7,679 bases of DNA from Bacteroidales bacterium (GTDB lineage Bacteria; Bacteroidota; Bacteroidia; Bacteroidales; UBA1402): positions 8,666-16,344 of the forward strand of contig DOBD01000232.1 in NCBI GenBank assembly GCA_003506275.1, read 5' to 3'. This document shows, one piece after another, positions 1 through 7,679 of the stretch; the first letter of the stretch is position 1, and every line of letters starts with the position of its first letter. Made by a program: the position numbers and the translations under genes. Under the pieces are notes generated by a model, which was not told the origin of the DNA, did not search any database, and was given only the letters and a program-made list of their open reading frames with translations.

Positions 1-2907
<2,907 letters not shown>

Positions 2908-2952
2908 GTGGTTTTTCTGGGCTAGTTGACATTTGGTGGTGCATATCTTTAA

Positions 2953-2960
2953 CAAAGGTA
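2953..2960 (-). promoter_or_regulatory. Candidate Bacteroidota -7 promoter element (TACCTTTG)
   Basis: On the minus strand TACCTTTG fits the Bacteroidota -7 consensus TAnnTTTG exactly and lies 45 bp before the ATG at 2907 of the kinase remnant. A -33 TTTG at ideal spacing is not evident: a TTG lies about 14 bp upstream and a TTTG about 24 bp upstream. If used, transcription would begin near 2946, downstream of the ATG at 2955, which favours 2907 as the original start. Confidence 0.4.
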
Positions 2961-3081
2961 TACTATTTCTTGTTCAACTATACGCAAAATCAGCATGCTC
3001 GTTTTCACTGGTTCAAACGAACAGACAGTGTAAACGAGCACAGCTTATTGTTGAGAGATTGCTAGGAGCTGGATCCGGGTT
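2956..3081. other. Intergenic spacer between GH43 gene and kinase remnant
   Basis: This 126-bp spacer lies downstream of the GH43 stop and upstream of the kinase remnant. It contains the inverted repeat at 2996-3040 and most of the candidate -7 element at 2953-2960. No tRNA-like structure or small open frame with convincing features was seen. Confidence 0.6.
2996..3040 (-). terminator. Long inverted repeat, probable terminator of the esterase-GH43 operon
   Basis: The left arm 2996-3010 (TGCTCGTTTTCACTG) and right arm 3026-3040 (CAGTGTAAACGAGCA) are complementary over 15 positions with a single T-T mismatch. The 15-nt loop holds a small nested stem (GTTC-AAAC-GAAC). The hairpin begins 41 bp past the GH43 stop codon, where that operon's transcript should end. 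Only a weak T run (ATTTTG) follows on the minus strand, so an operator or bidirectional terminator is also possible. Confidence 0.5.
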
Positions 3082-5184
3082 TTATTGAGGGGCTGAAAAC
3101 ACGATGTGATACGTTTTAACCACTCCCCGGTAATCGAAGGTGACTATGGCATTTTCCTTGGTGGAGGAGGCCTGTTTGACGCTAATCTTAACCACCTTAT
3201 CACTTGCAGAAGCTGCAATGGTTGGCGGGGTAGTGGTGCCTGCAGGAAGCGTACAGGTGGCTTCGTACAGGTCGTAGCCAACCAGACCGTTCTGATTGGT
3301 CGATCGTACGGGAACGATGGGCAGCTCCAGGGCTTTACCATCAGCCTGTATGGTCACCGTCGGTACGGTGGGGTAGGTCAATGGCTTTTTCCGGGCACTG
3401 AATCCAAATCCGGCAAGGTCGAACAGGGGGCCGCCTTCGTTACTCTCTGCGACCAGGAAGAGCGCATGCTTCTTGTCCAGGTTGTCTACAAAGGCTGATA
3501 CATCAGCCTTGAAAGCGGTCAATGATTGAGCCGCATTGGCGGGGACGCTGATTTCTCCGATTTTTTTACCTTTCCAGGTGGCATTATCCCAGGGGCCGTC
3601 CAGCCAAATGGCGATTTTGAAGGCCTTATCTGTCTTGGGAGTCAGGAATAGATTGATAGCTGTTTGGTTGCCGGGTTTGGTGCCATCAAACGGCTTCAAT
3701 CCTTTCTGTGCTTTTTTGAGACCACCAAAACCGATGTACTTGAAACCAATGATGTGGTTGTTTTCCACGTTGGTAATGGTCATATTGTTGTCCCAAATAT
3801 CCCAGGAGTCTTGTTGTGTACCGTAATTGGATAAGTAACAAGCGTAACCGGCTGAGTAATATTGGTAGGGGTCAAGTCCATAGATGTGGAAACCTTCTGA
3901 GGTGACTTCTGCACCCTTGTATTCCCTGCCTTGGCTGTCTTTGGCCGTCCATTGGTTGTTGGGTGCGTAGGGATCGTAAGCCCTGATACTTACTTTACCG
4001 CCTTCGGCCACCGGTTTTTCATCCCATTCTACCGTGACAGGAGCCACCATGGGTTGACGCGCGTTGCCGAAACCTCTGGGTGCCCGGTGGTAGAAGGCAT
4101 ACCATTGATCGTTGATCTTTTCGATGCTGCCATGGGTGTTATGCCCTGAATAAGTAGTTTGCAGGGCACTGCCATCCTTGTTCAACACGGGACCGCGGGA
4201 GTCGACCAGTACACCGCCACTTTTCCAGGGGCCCAGCGGCGTGTCACCGTAGGCATAGCGTAGCGCTGAGTTGGTGCTCCCCAGGCCGTAGTCGGGACCT
4301 GAATAACCGCTGTAAACCCAGATGAACTTGTTGCCGATTTTGCGGATGGATGCAGCTTCAAAGAAGTTGAACGAACCCAGATCCTCACCGGGAAAAACGT
4401 GGGGATACGTGGTGCCTTCGGGATCCCTGATGACGCCGTAACGGGCGCTGGCGGGGATGAAGTAGTTGATAACCTGGTTGCCGGGTCTGATGGAATAAAG
4501 GGTATTTTGGTCAAGCTGACCAGCCTGGGAGCGTTGGAAGCCCCAGTACCCGTAGGCCCTGAAGCCGATGTTGAAGTCGGGGTCGGTGGGGTCGGTGATG
4601 TAATCGATGAAGACGGCGGGGTCGAAGCCCATGACGCTACCGGGAAGGGTGCGGGTACCGTCTTCGCTCAGGTTGATGGGGGTGAAGGGACCATCGGGAC
4701 GACTTCCTTTACAAACCATCGGTTCACGGCTACGGCCTCTGCTGTGAGGGTAGAGGTAGTACTCTTTGGTGCCATCCTTGCGTTTTACTTCAACAAGGTC
4801 GGGTGCATACATGACATCCCATTGGTTATCAATTGGATAAGTGAATATGGGCCCCTCGTCACGCCAGTTGGTGAGGTCTTCAACGGGAGCAGACCAGGCT
4901 CTGATGTCGGGCCCGCAGTAGCTTCTGAACCTGACATCGTGCGAGCCGATGATGTAAATACGGTATTTGCCAGGTTGGTCCGGGTCTTCAAAGACGCGGG
5001 GTTCTCCGTCAGGCAGGTGTTCCCACAAGGGCAAGTAGGGGTTGCCTCCTTTTTGATGAACGTAGGGTGTTTGGTTGGTTGTCGTTGGTTTGGCCGCATA
5101 CAGCATGTTGCTGCCAATCAGGAATAGTGCCACCAGGGCAATCAGTGATAGCTTTCGCTTGTTCAAGGTCGGGATCATAGTCAT
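3082..5184 (-). CDS. Secreted GH43-type glycoside hydrolase (arabinofuranosidase/xylosidase-like) with accessory domains
   Basis: This is a complete 700-residue protein. The N-terminus (KRK, then a hydrophobic run to about residue 29, LYA-AKP) is a signal peptide, so it acts outside the cytoplasm. Residues about 45-405 form a GH43-like five-bladed propeller: PDGEP supplies the candidate base Asp59, MYAPDLVE matches the conserved WAPD segment, GFDPAVFID supplies candidate Asp188 (pKa modulator), FFEAASIRK supplies candidate general acid Glu276, and SGHNTHGS (near 346-353) matches the conserved His region. Residues about 405-598 resemble a CBM6-like beta-sandwich (NHIIGFKYIGFGG, IAIWLDGPW, LFLVAESNEGGPLFDLAGF), and about 605-698 form a further beta-rich domain of unclear family. 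GH43 enzymes remove arabinose or xylose from plant polysaccharides; specificity cannot be read here. Either of two nearby ATGs (5184, 5178) could start it, and no Shine-Dalgarno is visible. It follows the esterase gene by 27 bp. There is no T9SS tail, so it is probably periplasmic or freely secreted. Confidence 0.85.
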   Translation of the reverse strand: MTMIPTLNKRKLSLIALVALFLIGSNMLYAAKPTTTNQTPYVHQKGGNPYLPLWEHLPDGEPRVFEDPDQPGKYRIYIIGSHDVRFRSYCGPDIRAWSAPVEDLTNWRDEGPIFTYPIDNQWDVMYAPDLVEVKRKDGTKEYYLYPHSRGRSREPMVCKGSRPDGPFTPINLSEDGTRTLPGSVMGFDPAVFIDYITDPTDPDFNIGFRAYGYWGFQRSQAGQLDQNTLYSIRPGNQVINYFIPASARYGVIRDPEGTTYPHVFPGEDLGSFNFFEAASIRKIGNKFIWVYSGYSGPDYGLGSTNSALRYAYGDTPLGPWKSGGVLVDSRGPVLNKDGSALQTTYSGHNTHGSIEKINDQWYAFYHRAPRGFGNARQPMVAPVTVEWDEKPVAEGGKVSIRAYDPYAPNNQWTAKDSQGREYKGAEVTSEGFHIYGLDPYQYYSAGYACYLSNYGTQQDSWDIWDNNMTITNVENNHIIGFKYIGFGGLKKAQKGLKPFDGTKPGNQTAINLFLTPKTDKAFKIAIWLDGPWDNATWKGKKIGEISVPANAAQSLTAFKADVSAFVDNLDKKHALFLVAESNEGGPLFDLAGFGFSARKKPLTYPTVPTVTIQADGKALELPIVPVRSTNQNGLVGYDLYEATCTLPAGTTTPPTIAASASDKVVKISVKQASSTKENAIVTFDYRGVVKTYHIVFSAPQ

Positions 5185-5211
5185 TATAGCTTTGTGGTAA
5201 TTGTGTTATCT

Positions 5212-5373
5212 TTAGTTGGCCACTATTTTTTCAAGTGTCACCTTTCCATTGTCGTAGATGGTACGTACCAGGTAAAGGCCTCTTACAGGCCCTTTTAATT
5301 TCATACCCCTCAGGTCATAGTATGTAATGTTGACAGGTTTGGATGACACATCCAGGTTTTTGGGTAAGGTTGT
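5212..5373 (-). other. T9SS type A-like C-terminal sorting domain
   Basis: Residues about 760-812 follow the Por_Secre_tail pattern: a short N-terminal strand (VNITYYDLRGMKL), then GP-x-RGLYLV, then a final strand with basic residues (NGKVTLEKIVAN). In this class the domain directs passage through the type IX secretion system and is then removed on attachment to the surface. It places the gene in a Bacteroidota lineage with T9SS. Confidence 0.75.
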
Positions 5374-7679
5374 GTAGACAACCTGACGCAGTGAGATGTC
5401 GGCTATGATGGCATCGGCCCAGCCAGCATCGGCGGTGAAAAATTCCAGGGATCCGGGTGTGTCAGCATCGAGTTGAAAGGACAGATCGATTAAGGAGGAA
5501 CCAGTGAAGGCATTTCCCGGGCTGTTGCCGATGTTACAGGTAGGAGTGACGGTTTTCTCAACTATGACACTCCCTGTAGTTCGGTTGATTAGTCGTCCTC
5601 TGATGGCGCCAAAACCGCTCATATTCCAATTGCACACGCGGTAACTGAGCCTGTATTTCCCTTTTTTTAGGGTAAGAACAGTGTCGGTAGCTGTTGACCC
5701 GAACTTGGCAAAACCTTCGTTGGCATTACCGTTGATGTTGCGCACGTAAAGGCCATCGTCGAAATCACGGGGACTACCCGTGAAATGCAGGATCCGGCAT
5801 CCTTGACCCAGACCAGTCAGGGGGCCGATGCGGCTGGTGGACCCATCGTAGGTTTCCCAGCCTTTGGGTAGGGTGCCGGCATTGCCTGTGAATAAGGAGG
5901 CAAAAACAGTGATTTCTGTCTCAGTGGCATCGATGGCTGCCTTGTGCTCCATCAGGTCGTTGGTGGCTGTTTTCAGGCGGCTGATGGCTGTTTCGTAGGC
6001 TGACATGTTATCGGATTGCCATTGTTTGTATTCAGTAATCAACGCTGACAAGGCACTATATTGAGCACCAGCGTACATGGGATCGGAAGCGGCCGACAGC
6101 GCAGATTGTGCCTGTCCGTAGGTGGTGGCAAACTGCGCACGGCTTTCCGTCAAGGCATTTTCCGTTTCTTTGGTGAGGATGAGGCTACCCAGTACAAAAT
6201 CAGCCCAAGGAGTATCCTGCGTATAAAGATGGATAGACAGCCTGGTTGGTTGAGTAACCTGGAACCAGAGTGTTTGTTGGCTGCTTCCCGAAAAGGGATT
6301 GGACATCGTATTGCCAATGTTGCTGGTTGGCAAGAAGGTGAGGGAAGCCATTGTTGAGTCAGCGGGTAAACTACGAACCTGGCAGGTAACGTTACCACCT
6401 GTCGGCATATTCCAATTAGCGCAGGAAACCTTCAGCGTGTAGATACCAGGGTTGACCATAACGTAACCGGTGCTGGTTGTTCCACCCAGGATAGCTCGAC
6501 CAGCCTTGGGTTCACCGCTTGTATTGCGCACGTATAAGCCGAAGTTGAAATCCCTCGGAGTGCCGGTCAATTGAAAAACACGGCAACCGGATGATAAACC
6601 CGATTGAAAACCAGTGCGTGTTTCGGCGCCATCATACGTCATCCATCCTGCAGGCAGTGTTCCGGCAGCCGTAAAAGCCTGAGAAAACGTATGAGCCGTT
6701 TGAGGTGCTTCAACCTTAACTGTCACGGTGGCAGAGCCCGTTTTGCCCCCGTTGTCAATGGCCATGGCCCTTATCTGATGGTTGCCGGCCGGCACGTTTT
6801 CCCAACGGAAGGTATAGGGAGCTGTGGCGGTTTTGTACAACAGGGTATTGCCATTAAAAAAAACAACGGAGTCAATGTGCCCGTCAGGATCGGTGGCTCT
6901 TACCTCAAATGTAAGGCTTTCAATGGCTGCCTGAGGGTCGGCACCCATTACCACGTAACTTGTTTCACCAACGGGTTTGGAAAAAGAAACGACAGGTTCG
7001 CTCAGGTCAAGCGCGAATTTCTTGCAGAAGTTCCAGATTTCCACACTGGTCAAAATACTGGCTGGATCCATGGAGTGCCAGTGACCCTTGCCGCCTATGG
7101 TCATCAGGACGACTTCCACGCCAGCGTCACCAGGTCCCCAATATGTCTTGGTGGCTACCGAATTGGGTAGATGGGATGGATAAGGTTTGGTTATGACGGG
7201 GGTAGTCGGGCAATTGTTTCGAGTAACCCATCCTTGAATGTAGTTGGGCAGGTTGGTGTAGGTTACCACGTCATCGGCATCACCGTGCACGTGGATGATG
7301 GGCACGGGGCGGGAGCTGGTGTAATTTGCCCCTCCCAGGGGATAACCACTCACTGGTCCGAAGGCAGCAATCTTGTCGGCAATGCGGTTCATGGCATGGT
7401 ACGTGAACATGCCCCCCATGGAAAAACCGGCGAGATACACCCGATTGCGATCAATGTCATACCGATTGGCCATGGTGTCGATGATGGTCAGTACGAAGTC
7501 AATGTCCCTGGTGCCGGAAATATCCCAACTGTTACTGATGCCGTTGGGGTAAACCACCACAAAGTTGGCGGTATCGGCTACCAGTTCCCATTTGGCTTGG
7601 CCTTGCTGGTAGGCTGCATCCTGGTTCATGCCGTGCATGGAAATCAGCAAGGGTCGTTTGGGGGTTATTTTTGCCGGTT
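5212..7679 (-). CDS. Multidomain CE1/LpqC-like esterase with duplicated module and T9SS tail, 5'-partial
   Basis: The frame is open to the right edge, so the signal peptide and first residues are missing; numbering takes the TTG at 7650 as residue 1. Residues 1-213 are an alpha/beta hydrolase like polyhydroxybutyrate-depolymerase/feruloyl-esterase (CE1, LpqC) proteins: LISMHGMNQ, nucleophile Ser77 in GFSMGG, Asp126 in HVHGDADD and His190 in GGKGHWH. About 218-313 is an Ig-like domain (Big_9-type: ATDPDGHIDSVVFFNG, APYTFRW). Two copies of a ~170-residue module follow (about 320-492 and 580-755), separated by a helical spacer (493-578). Residues about 760-812 (YYDLRGMKLKGPVRGLYLV, then a Lys-rich end) match type A T9SS sorting domains, indicating export across the outer membrane and surface attachment. 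The likely role is removing acyl or feruloyl esters from plant polysaccharide to help the co-transcribed GH43 enzyme; the substrate is inference. Confidence 0.85.
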   Translation of the reverse strand, partial: PAKITPKRPLLISMHGMNQDAAYQQGQAKWELVADTANFVVVYPNGISNSWDISGTRDIDFVLTIIDTMANRYDIDRNRVYLAGFSMGGMFTYHAMNRIADKIAAFGPVSGYPLGGANYTSSRPVPIIHVHGDADDVVTYTNLPNYIQGWVTRNNCPTTPVITKPYPSHLPNSVATKTYWGPGDAGVEVVLMTIGGKGHWHSMDPASILTSVEIWNFCKKFALDLSEPVVSFSKPVGETSYVVMGADPQAAIESLTFEVRATDPDGHIDSVVFFNGNTLLYKTATAPYTFRWENVPAGNHQIRAMAIDNGGKTGSATVTVKVEAPQTAHTFSQAFTAAGTLPAGWMTYDGAETRTGFQSGLSSGCRVFQLTGTPRDFNFGLYVRNTSGEPKAGRAILGGTTSTGYVMVNPGIYTLKVSCANWNMPTGGNVTCQVRSLPADSTMASLTFLPTSNIGNTMSNPFSGSSQQTLWFQVTQPTRLSIHLYTQDTPWADFVLGSLILTKETENALTESRAQFATTYGQAQSALSAASDPMYAGAQYSALSALITEYKQWQSDNMSAYETAISRLKTATNDLMEHKAAIDATETEITVFASLFTGNAGTLPKGWETYDGSTSRIGPLTGLGQGCRILHFTGSPRDFDDGLYVRNINGNANEGFAKFGSTATDTVLTLKKGKYRLSYRVCNWNMSGFGAIRGRLINRTTGSVIVEKTVTPTCNIGNSPGNAFTGSSLIDLSFQLDADTPGSLEFFTADAGWADAIIADISLRQVVYTTLPKNLDVSSKPVNITYYDLRGMKLKGPVRGLYLVRTIYDNGKVTLEKIVAN
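5386..5913 (-). repeat. Duplicated module, copy 2 (esterase residues about 580-755)
   Basis: This second copy shows TLPKGW (593), TYDG (600), GCR (617), PRDF (627), GLYVRN (633), NWNM (674), NIGN (706), GSS (717) and WAD (744). Each motif lies exactly 262 residues after its partner in copy 1, so the two align with no net gaps. The DNA has diverged considerably, so the duplication is old rather than a recent tandem repeat. Confidence 0.7.
5917..6174 (-). other. Helical spacer (FIVAR-like) between the duplicated modules
   Basis: Residues about 493-578 are rich in Ala, Glu, Gln, Ser and Thr, with no Gly-rich turns. They carry spaced Tyr and hydrophobic positions (TYGQAQSAL, QYSALSALITEYKQW, YETAISRLKTAT) typical of two- or three-helix FIVAR-like spacer domains in cell-surface proteins. 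Assignment is by composition and pattern only. Confidence 0.5.
6175..6693 (-). repeat. Duplicated module, copy 1 (esterase residues about 320-492)
   Basis: This first copy shows TLPAGW (331), TYDG (338), GCR (355), PRDF (365), GLYVRN (371), NWNM (412), NIGN (444), GSS (455) and WAD (482). The opening TLPxGW...YDG resembles the start of cleaved-adhesin/MAM-like jelly-roll domains, so carbohydrate or surface binding is plausible but unproven. I do not recognise the exact family. Confidence 0.7.
6712..6999 (-). other. Ig-like domain (Big_9-type) of the esterase
   Basis: Residues about 218-313 carry a typical extracellular Ig-like pattern: SLTFEVRATDPDGHIDSVVF, then a short loop, APYTFRWENVPAGNHQIRA and a final VTVKV strand. 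Such modules commonly follow catalytic domains in Bacteroidota secreted enzymes as spacers. Confidence 0.65.

Noticed and set aside
4399..5127. Val/Gly-rich 242-codon open frame on the plus strand inside the GH43 gene
   Set aside because: It lies opposite the GH43 catalytic domain, has biased composition and no recognisable motif; it is a shadow frame.
6604..7170. 188-codon open frame on the plus strand within the esterase gene
   Set aside because: The minus-strand frame encodes clear esterase and Ig-like motifs through the same stretch; this frame has no family features.

Overview
The window reads as part of a polysaccharide-degradation locus of a Bacteroidota (probably Bacteroidales) bacterium. 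Four things point there: a type IX secretion (T9SS) type A-like C-terminal tail on the right-hand gene; glycan-active enzymes joined to Ig-like, LamG-like and beta-sandwich modules; a Bacteroidota-type promoter -7 match (TAnnTTTG); and no clear Shine-Dalgarno at the one complete, well-defined start (the GH43 gene). The family or genus cannot be fixed from the sequence.

Layout, left to right. Positions 1-2430 (+) hold the 3' part of a large GH127/GH146-type (DUF1680) protein, a probable beta-L-arabinofuranosidase, preceded by the end of a LamG-like domain and an Ig-like domain. It runs in from the left edge. Positions 2417-2907 (-) hold the remains of a sensor histidine kinase. Its N-terminal membrane/sensor part is joined, out of frame, to the last ~45 residues of a kinase ATPase domain, and everything between is missing. 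A spacer at 2956-3081 carries a strong inverted repeat, and the kinase remnant's promoter-like element sits at its left end. Positions 3082-5184 (-) hold a complete secreted GH43-type glycosidase with C-terminal accessory domains. Positions 5212-7679 (-) hold a CE1/LpqC-like esterase with an Ig-like domain, two copies of a ~170-residue beta-sandwich-like module separated by a helical spacer, and a T9SS-type tail. It runs off the right edge.

The esterase and GH43 genes are only 27 bp apart on the same strand and are probably co-transcribed from a promoter right of the window. An esterase that removes acyl (for example feruloyl) groups, a GH43 arabinofuranosidase/xylosidase and a GH127-type beta-L-arabinofuranosidase would fit breakdown of an arabinose-containing plant polysaccharide such as arabinoxylan, arabinan or complex pectin; the exact substrate is inference. 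No SusC/SusD pair, transporter or response regulator lies inside the window.

Most notable are the internally deleted kinase, the apparent loss of the expected catalytic acid/base glutamate in the GH127-type enzyme (a valine occupies the place), and the duplicated module in the esterase, whose copies keep exact 262-residue register across all nine motifs compared.
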